64,000 bases of DNA from Ryuthela nishihirai (lineage: Eukaryota > Arthropoda > Arachnida > Araneae > Heptathelidae): assembly GCA_038380435.1 (NCBI GenBank), contig JAWZYU010000025.1:30790707-30854706 (forward strand), given 5' to 3'. How positions within the stretch are numbered: position 1 is the first letter of the stretch; each line of letters begins with the position of its first letter. The notes under the pieces are model-generated. The model was not told where the DNA came from and made no database searches. It worked only from the letters and a program-made list of their open reading frames with translations. Positions 32,298 through 43,505 of this stretch are shown here, piece by piece. Position numbers and translations under genes: made by a program.

Positions 32298-32375
32298 TTG
32301 CCTCACCATCTTATTAAATACTAATGTTCTTAATCGCACTGTTAAATGTTCACCAGCAAGGGAGAAGAGAAATAC
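32298..32375 (-). CDS. ABCB: ABCB exon: TMD2, TM8 end and intracellular loop
   Basis: 78 nt, 26 codons, phase 0 at both ends; acceptor ATCAAG, donor GTAAGT. It encodes 'VFLFSLAGEHLTVRLRTLVF' and 'NKMVRQ', equivalent to 'GFTFGKAGEILTKRLRYMVF' of vertebrate P-glycoprotein, a very conserved membrane-to-cytosol stretch. It sits 148 bp from the end of the minisatellite. Confidence 0.94.
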
Positions 32376-33249
32376 CTTGATAAAACAATAAACACGAAAA
32401 TTGTTATTAATCCTTTTATTAATACATTTACATAGTTTTGCACATTTCAGCAAATGAACGAAAAATATACAAGTTTGCACTGAAAGTGATATATGTAGCT
32501 GAAGAATAAGAGCAGTCTTAAATCTTTTTATTGAAAGCAATAGTAAAAATAATAATACATTTAAATTATTCACAAAATAATTGCTAAAAAATTATTAAAT
32601 TAGATGGTTTTAACTCATTTCAGTAATAATAACCAAAATCAACAAATTGCAAAAATTAAAAATGAGTGATGAGCGATGACATGGCGTCCGCAGAGGGGGG
32701 TAAACGGGGCACTCCCCCCCGGGATCAAGTAAAATATTCCACAAATTATAATCGTAACAATTTAAACCTAATTAATTTATATACATTATGTATGTGTTTT
32801 TGTATTGATGCAGTACTGTATTCTATAATCTACTTGTGAAAAAAAAAACCTAAAAAAATTAAAAAATGAAATAAAATTTATTGATGTAATTATTTGTCTC
32901 CAAGCTTTCCCCCCCTCCCCTAGAAAATTTTCTGCGGACGCCCATGAGCAATGATATTCTCCACATAAGGTTAAAAACGCAGGTTTAAGTTTTGGGATTT
33001 AAAATTGCAAAAAATTTACTTTAAAAACACATATATTTAAAATGGTAAATGGTAAAATACTTGAAATAATCTAAGAATTTAAACTGGTTCTAAAATGTAA
33101 AAGAGAGTAAAATGTAAACAAAAAAAAGGCATGCTTCTACAAATATTTGAATTCCCTCTAATAAAAACAGCCATTCCTTGGATTATTTTTCTTACATATT
33201 GCAAAAGTATTCATGTTTTTTCAATACAAATGAAATCATTTCTGCTTAC
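32376..33249. other. ABCB intron, no gene
   Basis: AT-rich sequence with short C/G homopolymer runs near 32700 and 32905 that border an unnamed dispersed repeat ('gcgtccgcagagggg' ... 'ttctgcggacgccca', which are mutually inverted). Confidence 0.5.
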
Positions 33250-33354
33250 CTGCAAAAATGAAGTAATCCCAGCAAATGCACCAAGCACTAAAAATAAAGC
33301 TGCATAGAATGAAACTTCCTTTTGAAGTGTTTCATTGTCTGCTACCGCAAAAGT
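33250..33354 (-). CDS. ABCB: ABCB exon: TMD2, extracellular loop and TM8 start
   Basis: 105 nt, 35 codons, phase 0 at both ends; acceptor TTTCAG, donor GTAAGC. It encodes 'TFAVADNETLQKEVSFYAAL' and 'FLVLGAFAGITSFLQ', a hydrophobic helix followed by the conserved 'FLQ'. A SINE sits about 60 bp upstream of its acceptor. Confidence 0.93.
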
Positions 33355-33418
33355 CTGAAACATAAAAAAAATAGCAAAAAAAATATATAACATTGATAGA
33401 ATAATACGTTGAATTGAG

Positions 33419-33800
33419 TTGGGTTGTTTTACCTCTGAGCGGCACTTTTTTTCACACCATGGGCTAAATGGCCAGTTCACATGGACCCCGAAAGCTCAAA
33501 GAAGATTGGGGGAGGGGACCCACTGGAACAGTTGTTGGGAGACAGATGGTAACCTCCCGTCAAGGCCATCCAGCATGTTCTTTAACGTGCACAGGGTATG
33601 GCTCTCCTGCACATGAGGTCACGGCTTAACGTCCCATCCGATGGACGGCGACCTTTCCAAGCCCATCGGTTCCTCTTCTGACCGTAGGCAGGGCGGGGAG
33701 TTTTGCGGAGATAAATCTCAACGCTGACCCAGCTGGGACTCGAACCTGAGAACTACAGATTATGAGCCTGGCGCACTACCGACTGAGTCACCCCCGTCCC
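33419..33800 (-). mobile_element. SINE family 1, near-complete copy
   Basis: Tail 'gggttgttttacctctgagc' to head 'gactgagtcacccccgtccc'. Confidence 0.92.
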
Positions 33801-34279
33801 ATAGAATAATGCAAATAAAAGTCGAGAATATTATTATTGGTGTCAGACAAGACTACAACTTCTCCACTTTTCGTATATTCGTTAATCTAGAATTCCCATT
33901 CATTTCATATATTTCGGGATTGATTGGAATTGGTCTATTTTCACTTTGAAAACTAATTCATATTTATGCTAAAAATTATGTTTTCCGGTCATCTTTTAAA
34001 CTCTGTGAGTCCCGAAAAACTTTGATTAAGAGAGTTTAGAAAATAATATTGTTTTTTCATCCAATTTATTATTTTGTCATTAGTACTGAAAATAACAAAA
34101 TAATAACAAAAGAAAACTAAATTACAAAATTTTTAAAACATTCCTGTATTAAATGAATGTTTATTACATGTTTTCAAAACAGAAAATTTTTTGAAATCTC
34201 CAAATAATTATACATATTTATTAATTTATTTGCAACACAAAGGACAGAAATGGATCCTAGAAACTATTTCTAGAGTGTA

Positions 34280-34490
34280 CAGTCACTCAAAAAATATCCG
34301 AACACTACGGTTGATTATAGAATTTAGAAAAAATATCTGACAGCGATTTTTTTAGAAATTAGTGATCTGGCAACCTTCGTGTACGTACATGAAGGTTGCC
34401 AGATCACTAATTTCTAAAAAAATCGCTGCCAGATATTTTTCTGAATTCTGTAATCAACCATAGTGTTGGGATATTTTTTTGAGCGACTTG
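34280..34490. mobile_element. palindromic Tc1/mariner-type MITE, copy 4
   Basis: From 'cagtcactcaaaaaatatcc' to 'ttttttgagcgactt', between TA dinucleotides. It interrupts a dispersed repeat whose uninterrupted version is at about 30400-30460. Confidence 0.88.
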
Positions 34491-34543
34491 TACAGGCCTT
34501 CTCATACAAGGATTCCAACAATTTTATATTAATTACTTTATTA

Positions 34544-34596
34544 CATAGTTATATTGTAATAAATTTGTTTTACAAATTTATTACAATATAACTATG
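34544..34596. repeat. perfect ~24-bp AT-rich inverted repeat
   Basis: 'catagttatattgtaataaa' pairs exactly with 'tttattacaatataactatg', with a very short loop. The sequence from 34600 to 35337 shows no features. Confidence 0.9.
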
Positions 34597-35337
34597 TTTT
34601 ACAATTAATGTTTGTTTTTATTTTTTTTACAATTTGTTTTACAATTAATGTTCCCATATGCTACTGAAAGATTTAAATAAAAAAATTTAATCTCGCAGAT
34701 AAATCTGGGAAAAAATCATTAGTTGGGATCCTTTATTGGATGACATAAATCAATAATTGGGAACCCTGACTCGCAGCACTAAATATGCATCATGTGAATA
34801 CCAATTGACTCCATAAAATAATAATAATATTTCCCTTGTACATTTCGTATAAAATTACAAACGAATACATAGATTGAACTATAAAACAATCACAACAAAT
34901 CAAAATATTAAAAGTATCACCTAATGTCGAATAAAAAGAGTAAAAACTCCTCCATCTTCCATGTATATCTTCCACGTGAAACTTGGGAACAATAACACAA
35001 ATGGTAACCATGTTTAGCAAAAAACGGAAAAAAGCGAATTAGCATCTAAAGAATGTTTCAAAATTAGTAATCTTCAGATCTTATGTATGTAATTTCCTTT
35101 TAAAGGTGTTAGGATTTTTTCATCTCTCAATCAGGAAGACAATGAATTGAATAATTTTTATGCAAGAGACAAAAAATGTGCTTTTGCTAAGTATTCCTTT
35201 TCGCTAGTGGTATGCGATATAAAAGTCCAGTTTGTCTGATATTAAAAGCATTAATTTTCTGAGACAACCATTGTTCTTTATTATAAAAAACTTAAATGCT
35301 TTTATAAACATTTGCAATAGTGTAGTAAATGAGAATT

Positions 35338-35480
35338 ACCATTAGTGATCTGGCAACTTTCGTGTCAAGTGACACGAAGGTTGTCAGATCACTGATTTCT
35401 AAAAAAACCGTTGCCAGACTTTTTTTCTGAATTCTATAATCAACCCTAGTGTTCGGATATTTTTTTTGAGCGACTGTACA
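35338..35480. mobile_element. palindromic MITE, partial copy 5
   Basis: Lacks the left third. It starts at 'accattagtgatctggcaac' and ends 'tttgagcgactgta'. Confidence 0.85.
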
Positions 35481-35727
35481 ATGAACACCATTATTGTTCT
35501 ACAGTTTCACTTTAATTTTGAATTGAATTTCAACTTCAGTTTTTAAAGTTTTTACTGTTCACAGCTTCTAATTTTTTGTTGGGCTGATAACGTACTCAGA
35601 AATGTATGAAAAGGAAAAAAATTAAACTGATTGATTGAAAAAAAAATGTTCTTCTAAAATTGTCTAAAGGTTCACATAGGAAGATCAAAAAATTTAAATC
35701 GGTTTACGATAAAAAAAATATAAGGTA

Positions 35728-35942
35728 TAATCGTTCAAAAAAGTATCCGAACACTACGGTTGATTACAGAATTCAGAAAAAATATCTGGTAACGATTTTT
35801 TTAGAAATTAGTGATCTAGCAACCTTCGTGTCACGTGACACGAAGGTTGCTAGATCACTAATTTCTAAAAAAATCGTTACCAGATATTTTTTCTGAATTC
35901 TGTAATCAATCATAGTGTTCGGATACTTTTTTTGAACAACTG
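35728..35942. mobile_element. palindromic MITE, copy 6
   Basis: Complete palindrome flanked by TA, 38 bp from the edge of the linker exon. Both arms are almost identical, so the copy is young or self-correcting. Confidence 0.88.
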
Positions 35943-35979
35943 TACCGTTGACATGAGTAAAACAAAACACTCTGCTTAC

Positions 35980-36156
35980 TCCTAATATTTCACCAAATAT
36001 CAATGCATGTGCAGGGAATGCTAAACCCATCAGAAAGGAAAACAGACTTCCAAATAATAGATAATGCCATTCAGGTGATGCCTCTTTCAATAGACGCATG
36101 TAGGGAGGTTTTTCTTTTAAGTCTTCGTCTTCTTCTTCTTCGGTAACAGTTGGATC
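35980..36156 (-). CDS. ABCB: ABCB exon: acidic linker and first helix of TMD2
   Basis: 177 nt, 59 codons, phase 0 at both ends; acceptor TGTTTCAG, donor GTAAGC. It starts with an acidic linker 'DPTVTEEEEDEDLKEK' that joins NBD1 to TMD2 in full transporters, then 'PPYMRLLKEASPEWHYLLFG', a hydrophobic helix 'SLFSFLMGLAFPAHALIF' and 'GEILG'. The Pro in 'AFPAHALIFG' is characteristic of the family. This is the most upstream ABCB exon in the window. No NBD1 exon is visible to its right. Confidence 0.93.
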
Positions 36157-36454
36157 CTGAAACAATAAATGTAAATGACCAAATAATTCTCTTAATGATT
36201 TAAAGACAAAAGTAATAATTTTCCTAAAATATTTTGCATGACTTATTGTTGCGGAATTTGAAGAAAGAATTAATAAGATATCATATAGAGGAAAGAATTA
36301 ATAATCATTTGTAATATGATTTGGTCGATTCGAAATAATCAAACTGATTTTAAATGAACTTATTTAACAGAAGAAGAAAAAAATGTTTGCAAGGATTATG
36401 ATAATTCGTATAATTTACTTGAACAATAATTAATCAAATTACACTCATATAAAT
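36157..36454. other. ABCB intron, no feature
   Basis: AT-rich; nothing recognised. Confidence 0.5.
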
Positions 36455-36740
36455 TCCACGCCCTGCCCATGGTCAGTAGAGGATACCGATGGGCTTGGAA
36501 AGGCCGCCATCCGTTGGATGGGACGTTAAGCCGTGGCCCCGTGTGCGGGAGATCCATACCCTGTGCACGTTAAAGAACACGGATGGCCTTGACGGGAGGC
36601 TACCATCTGTCTCCCAACAGCTGTTCCAGTGGGTCCCCTCCCCAAACCTTCTCTGAGCCTTCGGGGTCCATGTGACCTGGCCATTTAGCCCATGGTGTGC
36701 AAAAAAGTGCCGCTCAGAGGTAAAACAATCCAACCCAACA
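36455..36740 (+). mobile_element. SINE family 1 copy, 5'-truncated
   Basis: From 'ccacgccctgcccatggtca' to 'aggtaaaacaatccaaccca'. Confidence 0.9.
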
Positions 36741-37084
36741 CTCATATAAAATCAAGAACTGATTAACCTTTATCAAGAAATGCAAAATAGAAGAGTAGTC
36801 AAGATCTCTGTTATGTTATACTCAAACCAAATAGTTACAAATCATTTTATTTAAGGTTCATCACACGAAGAAATGCTCAATATTGAAAGTTCAATTCACT
36901 TGTTCTTAAGTAATAACTTTTTACACTTAAACATGCAAAATAAGCATTCTAACCACAAGACAGAGACTTACAAGTGGATTACACTCTGCTTTTTCTACTG
37001 GCTTCTTTATTGTTGGGACTATTTTAGAACGATTATTTGTTTATTGTTGGGACAATTTTAGAGTCCCAACTGTTAATCGTTCTA

Positions 37085-37235
37085 ACATTGAACCGAATTG
37101 GAAATTTTCTGAGACAGAATCTTAACTGATTGATTGAAAACTGATTTTCAATCAATCAGTTCACAGATAAAATCAGTTTAATTGATTTTAGCTGTGAACA
37201 AATCAATCAGTTTAATTGATTTTAGCTGTGAATAG
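37085..37235. repeat. short nested inverted and direct repeats
   Basis: 'aactgattgattgaaaactg' faces 'attttcaatcaatcagttca'. 'aatcagtttaattgatttta' + 'gctgtgaa' is directly repeated at 37164 and 37203. Confidence 0.8.
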
Positions 37236-37301
37236 TAAAAACTTATGTCAACGGTTTTACTCATGTCAATGGTTTCCGGTGAATTGCATTACTACATCAG
37301 T

Positions 37302-37425
37302 TGGGTTGTTTTACCTCCGAGCAGCAATTTTTTTGCACACAATGGGCTAAATGGCCAGGTCGCAAGGACCCCAGATGGTTTCAAGGAGTGGACCCACTGG
37401 ACAGATGTTGGGAGACAGATGTCGG
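37302..37425 (-). mobile_element. SINE family 1 tail fragment
   Basis: 'gggttgttttacctccgagc' to 'gttgggagacagatg'. Confidence 0.85.
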
Positions 37426-37429
37426 CAAT

Positions 37430-38569
37430 TGCTTTGAGATCAAAAATTGCCTGTCCATTTTGAGTAGTAGAAACTACTGTAACGGATGGGAGCGGAAAAG
37501 TTCCTTCCCCCCTCCCTGTGCGTTCGCTGGATGCTTTCTGTTGCAGGGGTTTCCTACTTTTTAGGAGGGACGGAGTCGAAATGTCGTCGTCGCTGGATGT
37601 TTTAAGTTGCAAGATTGTCGTCCAATGTGGCTTCCTAGCTTGCTGTGGTGGAGAGCTCGACATCCCAGGGTGGAGCTACGAATTTTATCGGTTGGCGCCC
37701 TTTTCCCCCTTCACTACCGCTGGAGAACAGTGTTGCAAACCTCCAAGTTTCTGTTGCTAGGTTACCCTCCAGTGACGACCTAACTAGGATTCCACTGTCG
37801 GTGAACATCCTAGGATGGGTCTATGAAATTTATTGGTTGACCCCCTTTTTCCCCCTTTACTGCCACTGAAGAGATGGGTTTCCCACGAACGCTTCATACA
37901 GGTGTTCTCTAAACGCAATAGCACCAGTGAAAATGTCAGTATTGAAAGGTAGGCTAATGGTCCAGGTTCTATCGCTCTCATTGTTTCTTGAGAGTCATTC
38001 CTATTGTGGGAGGTTCCCTCGTTCAAGAGCGAGGTGCTTTGAGAAGTATTGGGAAGGGGTATTGTACTTAGGAAACGTAACAGTTCCCTACGACAATGCA
38101 CTTGAAGGAAGCGGGTCTCTGAATAGTCGCTGTGGACGAATTGCTTCGAGGGCGGTTCTGTTGACAAAATAATTATACACGATGCGTTACCTGCTCCTTA
38201 GACAGGTAAGCCTAATAATAGGAAGGGTGACAATGTCCTTCGGGGTCTCTGCAGTAAGAGTTGCGTTGTTCAACTCGTAAATGTGACAATAAAGGTGATA
38301 GATGCCACGTAACACCCAAGGAAGAGCCGTGTCTCTGAATAGCCTGGTCACCCACGTTTAGAAAATGTTCGTTTCAGCCCTGCAATAGGGTATGTGACAG
38401 AAAGCTTGTTCTAAGAGGGGTGAAACATTATCCACTGTGGGAGAGTTGCTTTGAGGGAGCAAGCAGACAAGGAGATTTTTGTATATCTCAAGACGAAGAA
38501 GGTTTCTATTAAATTTGAAACAAACATATAGAACAAATGTGGAACATACTTACGCGTTTTACGAAAATA
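37430..38569. repeat. unclassified repeat debris
   Basis: 37660-37735 and 37805-37870 are diverged copies of one unit ('tcggttggcgcccttttccc' versus 'ttggttgacccccttttt'). 'tttccggtgaattgcattac' occurs at both 37273 and 38857, bracketing this block. I find no coding motif in it. Confidence 0.45.
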
Positions 38570-39430
38570 TTAATTCGCAATCAGGCTTTTGCAACGATTA
38601 ACAGGTTTACATAATGCTTCAAAAGAGATGCAAAGGACAAAAGTTATGGCTAAAATGCAAAAGATGGAAACACCAAACTGAAAAAGATAAAATGCAAATA
38701 AAGTAAAAAGGCATAAAGGAGTCTTTGGGAAAAAAGCCCGACCGAATGTCAGGTACGCGAAATAGACACTCCGTTCAAGATTAAAAACAGGACAATCAAG
38801 TAAAATATGTTTAACGGTGTCACACTTATGCACCCTACGTAATAAAACTGACTTTTCCGGTGAATTGCATTACTGAAAAGATTTTAATCCCCCACTGCAA
38901 CTTCCGAAATAGTGTGGTCTACGGTTTGAAAAAGAGGCTGCTTTTACCCTGCAGAATCATTCCTTACGAGACCATGGCATAGGGAATGCATACGGGTAAA
39001 TTTCCAGTTTTGATTTAATTCCTATTTCGCAAGGGATACAAATAGTTTTTCACCATAACACGTCTGATATAGAGGTACCATAAAACTTCGGTCCCGAAGC
39101 AAAAGTCTAGTTAAAATACAACAGGTGGAAGCATTAAAACGAAAAAGATAAAGTATTGGGTATATATAATAAAAATACAGGAAATCCAACGCCAAAATAA
39201 CAAGTTAAAAAACAGTCATTGGAAAACATGTCCTCCTGAAAGGTGCGCAAAATAAAAACTCCTTTCAAGGTTGAAAGCAGAACACTCAAGTAAAATATGT
39301 TTAATGGTGTCATACTTAGGACCCCGGCGTAATAAACGAATGACCGGAAAGAACTACCTCCTAGCGAAAACATGACGGGACTTATAATAACAAAAGGAAT
39401 AAATGTTTTTCGAAAGTAAATAGACAATTT
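38570..39430 (-). pseudogene. two copies of a LINE 3' end with C-terminal Cys/His motif
   Basis: On the minus strand, 'KCDTVKHILLDCPVF' (38833-38780) and the diverged copy 'YDTIKHILLECSAF' (39330-39280) match the C-terminal tail following RNase H in Jockey/CR1-like elements ('TV.HIL.DCP'). Each is followed by the same AT-rich 3'UTR. The endonuclease and RT are missing in both. They probably arose by insertion of one copy next to the other, or by tandem duplication. Confidence 0.6.
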
Positions 39431-41694
39431 TTAAAGTGTAAAACTCCTCAGGAGCCAAAGCGCATTTGTGGAGATATTAAGAAAACATAAAGTATTTTAA
39501 AGCAACAGTGCCAACTTAACACTGACATATAATTAACCCATTAACAATATGACTCAAAAAGTATATTTAGACACTATAATCGTGCAAGACATAATCACTA
39601 TAACAAATTTTCTACATTTTGTGCGAGTATCCATTTCATAATTAATTTTTAAAAAAGATTTCTTTATGTCTTATTCTTATGTTTCTTTCATTCTTATGTT
39701 ATGAGGTTTGACAATGATCTCAAAACGTATTGATTATGGTGTTAAAAAAACTGATTTTCCCCCACTGTCATGTACATTGGGTAATAGAGGGCTCTACATT
39801 CCGAAAGACCATCCACAGCGTGTTTTTCTAGGATGCGTCATGGGTCGATATGAGGGTAAACAACTGTTCACCCACGAAACCGACTTCCATATTCTTAGGT
39901 GGTAGTGGAAACTGAAAAAAGCAGTCGAAGTCCATATTGAGATATACAACCTCTCCTGATTTTAATGAAAGCGACATTAATATACAAACACCATATACAC
40001 TTCCTGGTGATTAAAATCAAAGAGCAACCATGTACAAACGCTATATTCACTCTCTGCTGATCAAAGGAATGTTAATATACATTCTCTGATGAGTAATATG
40101 TCTCGTACGCCTATAGATGCCTATGAAATGTATGAACAGCCAAGGGCACACTCTAAGATATTATGGCTGAGGTCTTGGTCGCTATCTGTGCTTTCAGCGG
40201 TTAACAGTAAAGTCAGTTAAAAACAATGGTATAATTGTCTGTGTGTTTAACATCAGATTTTTACCAAACGTATTAAAGTCAAAAAAATTGGAGCCGTCCT
40301 CGGTCACGTGTCCGGGCGGTAGCCTTGAAAGTCGCTGCTATTGTGCGTCCCTTCACAGGGGAGAATTTGAAAAACCCAAGTCCTGAATGTTTTACCCAGA
40401 ATTATGGGGTTTGCGACTTTTCACTCTAGATAGCCCTGGATGGTTATTTCTAAGTAGTAATAACATATATTCTGATAAAAATCAGGAAGCCTTGTTATAA
40501 GCTAAGTGTGGCGAAATTTCTTTTGACTTTCAAGCAAACTCAACTCTATCGAACGATATCACTTCTTTACATTCAGAAACTAGATTGAAACGTTTGACAA
40601 AAATATCTTCTATACCCCATCTTTTTCTGGATTATTCTTTTTCCCTGTTCGTTTATTTACTCTCTGTCGTCTTAAACCTTCTTTCCCCTAAGTGTGCTAT
40701 GTTTTTTATCATATTACATGTTTGACGGTCTAACTTGTTTATATATATTATACAATTCCTGTAAATATATTTGTACTATCCTCAAATGTACTGGGGTACC
40801 AAGTCACTTGAATGTTTAATATCCAGAATTACCTTACCCCTGCATGGAGTTATGATTATTTTGACAATCTTTTTTTGGTCCTCGGATAAAACCGTGTACA
40901 AATAATTCATGGTGATATATACGCCCTAAATCTTAACTGGTTATTCTATCTCAAATCATTTTAGGTAATGCAGGATTACCGGGATCTAAAGTTTATTGCG
41001 GAGAATAAAAGTATTTACAGATTAGAAAATGCACCGCCATACTTCAAAAATATTTTGTTATCGCACTGGAATGCAAAATGATGATCATTTTCTCGGCAAA
41101 GGACTATTAATGAAAGTATGCACCCTGCAATTGGTCAAGATTTGAGGCAAAGATCGTCTTCTAGTCTCGAATTTTGGAACATTTCGAAAATGATGAGCAA
41201 CATTTTAAATTTGCGAGGTCTCATTTTTAGAAAGAATGCTAATTAGGCGAAACTGTTTTCTAATTTAACCACTTTATTTCTCTGACTTATTATATTAAAT
41301 CTTTACTATTGACCAGATGTAGTGTTTGAAAACCATATGGATTGCACTATTAGTAAAATTGTGTTATAAGACTTTACTGTGAACATTTGCATATCGTGAA
41401 TGAAATATTGTATGGAAAATTACAACTGCAAACGAGTCATACTCTAGAGGGTTATTATTATTTATAACACACTTCTAAGAAATATTTTGTATTTATTTTT
41501 TGTTCACGTTGGAAGAAAATTTAAGTTTCATATTTCCTGTGAACCAAAGAACTTTCATTGTCTCTTGCAGGAACGTACAAAGGTAACAGTGTTTTGAAAT
41601 CGAAGTTTACCCATAATTACTATTCTAAATGACATTTGAAGCTAAAAAAGATCGAAGTGTACACCCCCCAAGACATATCGTGGAAAAAACTTTG
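39431..41694. other. no recognised gene; unique or unclassified repeats
   Basis: The ORF at 39708-39905 has no domain that I know. 39930-40100 contains a loose tandem series built on 'cactctctgctgatcaaa' and 'gttaatataca'. The remainder to the foldback element is AT-rich. I searched it for ABCB NBD1 and Imp KH motifs and saw none. Confidence 0.5.
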
Positions 41695-42834
41695 GCAGTA
41701 CTGTAGCACATTTTAAAACTTCTCTGGCTATTTACACTCAGATTTCTGTGTCGGGAAAATTAGTCGACACTGGCCTCACTTTCTTCCTGCGGTTATTTTT
41801 CAAAATAGAATGTGTGATAGAGAATGTCAGTCGCATCGCAGTACTGTAGCACATTTTAAAACTTCTCTGACTATTTACACTGAGATTTCTGTGCCGGGAA
41901 AATTAGTCGACACTGGCCTCACTTTCTTCCTGCGGTTATTTTTCAAAATAGAATGTGTGATAGAGAATGTCAGTCGCATCGCAGTACTGTAGCACATTTT
42001 AAAACTTCTCTGACTATTTACACTGAGATTTTTGTACCGGGAAAATTAGTCGACACTGGCCTCACTTTCTTCCTGCGGTTATTTTTCAAAATAGAATGTG
42101 TGATAGAGAATGTCAGTCGCATCGCAGTACTGTAGCACATTTTAAAACTTCTCTGACTATTTACACTGAGATTTCTGTGCCGGGAAAATTAGTCGACACT
42201 GGCCTCACTTTCTTCCTGCGGTTATTTTTCAAAATAGAATGTGTGATAGAGAATGTCAGTCGCATCGCAGTACTGTAGCACATTTCAAAACTTCTCTGGC
42301 TATTTACACTGAGATTTCTGTACCGGGAAAATTAGTCGACACTGGCCTCACTTTCTTCCTGCGGTTATTTTTCAAAATAGAATGTGTGATAGAGAATGTC
42401 AGTCGCATCGCAGTACTGTAGCACATTTTAAAACTTCTCTGACTATTTACACTGAGATTTCTGTACCGGGAAAATTAGTCGACACTGGCCTCACTTTCTT
42501 CCTGCGGTTATTTTTCAAAATAGAATGTGTGATAGAGAATGTCAGTCGCATCGCAGTACTGTAGCACATTTTAAAACTTCTCTGACTATTTACACTGAGA
42601 TTTCTGTGCCGGGAAAATTAGTCGACACTGGCCTCACTTTCTTCCTGCGGTTATTTTTCAAAATAGAATGTGTGATAGAGAATGTCAGTCGCATCGCAGT
42701 ACTGTAGCACATTTCAAAACTTCTCTGGCTATTTACACTGAGATTTCTGTACCGGGAAAATTAGTCGACACTGGCCTCACTTTCTTCCTGCGGTTATTTT
42801 TCAAAATAGAATGTGTGATAGAGAATGTCAGTCT
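41695..42834. repeat. 143-bp tandem array, eight units
   Basis: Exact 143-bp period, each unit beginning 'cagtactgtagcacatttt'. Units 3-5 and 6-8 share the same variant series (gactat/gtacc, gactat/gtgcc, ttcaaaac with ggctat/gtacc), with one private T in unit 3. A 60-codon frame is open through each unit only because 143 is not a multiple of three; I do not call it coding. Confidence 0.95.
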
Positions 42835-42972
42835 TATTCTACTTTGTTTAACTAGTTTGCAAATGGTTTAGGCTTCAGGTCGTTGTAAACCTTTCAACTT
42901 TAATATTAACTGCATTAAGAAATCACAATGACGAAAAATCAGATATAGAACACTATTTATTTAGTAACATTA

Positions 42973-43206
42973 TTAGCATTTATTTAGTACATATTCAGAG
43001 GCGCGTACCAGTTCGCCGTACACTTCGTTTATTAACATAGCAAAGTTCCATTCAAACATGTAGGAATAATTATCTTCAACTCCTGACTCTTCTACCACAA
43101 CCGTTACAGTTGATATGTAGAATCCGAAAAAAGTCTTTGTGCATCCTGACACATTCTTAATTGAAAAATGCAGAGTCTTAGTGGATAGTCCTCTAGTTAA
43201 ATTCAT
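42973..43206 (-). CDS. unknown ORF ending in the arm-encoded C-terminal module, left copy
   Basis: ATG at 43206 overlaps the TGA that ends the extension of the BED ORF (ATGA). The last ~45 codons, 'VEDNYSYMFEWNFAML' and 'NEVYGELVRASEYVLNKC', are also present at the end of the plus-strand ORF in the right arm. The N-terminal part ('LHFSIKNVSGCTKTFFGFY') is unique to this side. I recognise no domain. It may be the last exon of a leftward gene starting at the BED ORF. Confidence 0.45.
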   Translation of the reverse strand: MNLTRGLSTKTLHFSIKNVSGCTKTFFGFYISTVTVVVEESGVEDNYSYMFEWNFAMLINEVYGELVRASEYVLNKC

Positions 43207-43322
43207 TCACTTTCAATTGTTGAAACCTTAGCTTGATCCTTCAAGACCTTTAGATGAGCTTGTATGACTTCGAGGTAGTGTCTGATTTTGTCTGGTTCCG
43301 AAGAGTTCATCACAGATGCAAT

Positions 43323-43505
43323 TTACTGGTCTAACCATTCCAAAGATGTTATGTCTTTGCCTTTACATTGATAGTTTTTAAGGCGAACTACAAGCCCTAT
43401 GACATCCTTGTTACACTGTAAGCACAGGGCGTTAAATCCCTTTCCTTTAGGGTATTTCTTGAAACTTTTCCAAATAGGATCGCTCTTTCGCCCTGCCATA
43501 TTCAA
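43323..43505 (-). CDS. BED-type zinc-finger ORF
   Basis: Sixty codons starting at ATG 43505. 'GRKSDPIWKSFKK' carries the aromatic signature of BED fingers, followed by 'NALCLQCNKDVIGLVVRLKN' with the C-X2-C pair and 'YQCK' where the H-X3-5-[HC] end is expected. The usual His is not evident, which may be decay or a C-terminal alternative. BED fingers bind DNA in hAT-type transposases and their domesticated derivatives. After TAA at 43323-43325 the same frame continues open to about 43204 ('IRHYLEVIQAHLKVL'), so an in-frame stop may have split a longer protein. It starts 190 bp from the divergent plus-strand ORF. Confidence 0.6.
   Translation of the reverse strand: MNMAGRKSDPIWKSFKKYPKGKGFNALCLQCNKDVIGLVVRLKNYQCKGKDITSLEWLDQ

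Noticed and set aside
35660..36165. Paired ORFs 'KYPNTTVDYRIQKKYLV...'
   Set aside because: Translations of the palindromic MITE; they appear on both strands because the element is self-complementary.
41695..42834. CRISPR-like array
   Set aside because: Units are 143 bp with no variable spacers, in a eukaryotic sequence.
41810..42871. Seven repeated 60-67 codon ORFs 'MCDRECQSHRS...'
   Set aside because: They are frames through the 143-bp tandem repeat. The period is not a multiple of three, and each ORF ends at the same stop, so they are by-products of the array.
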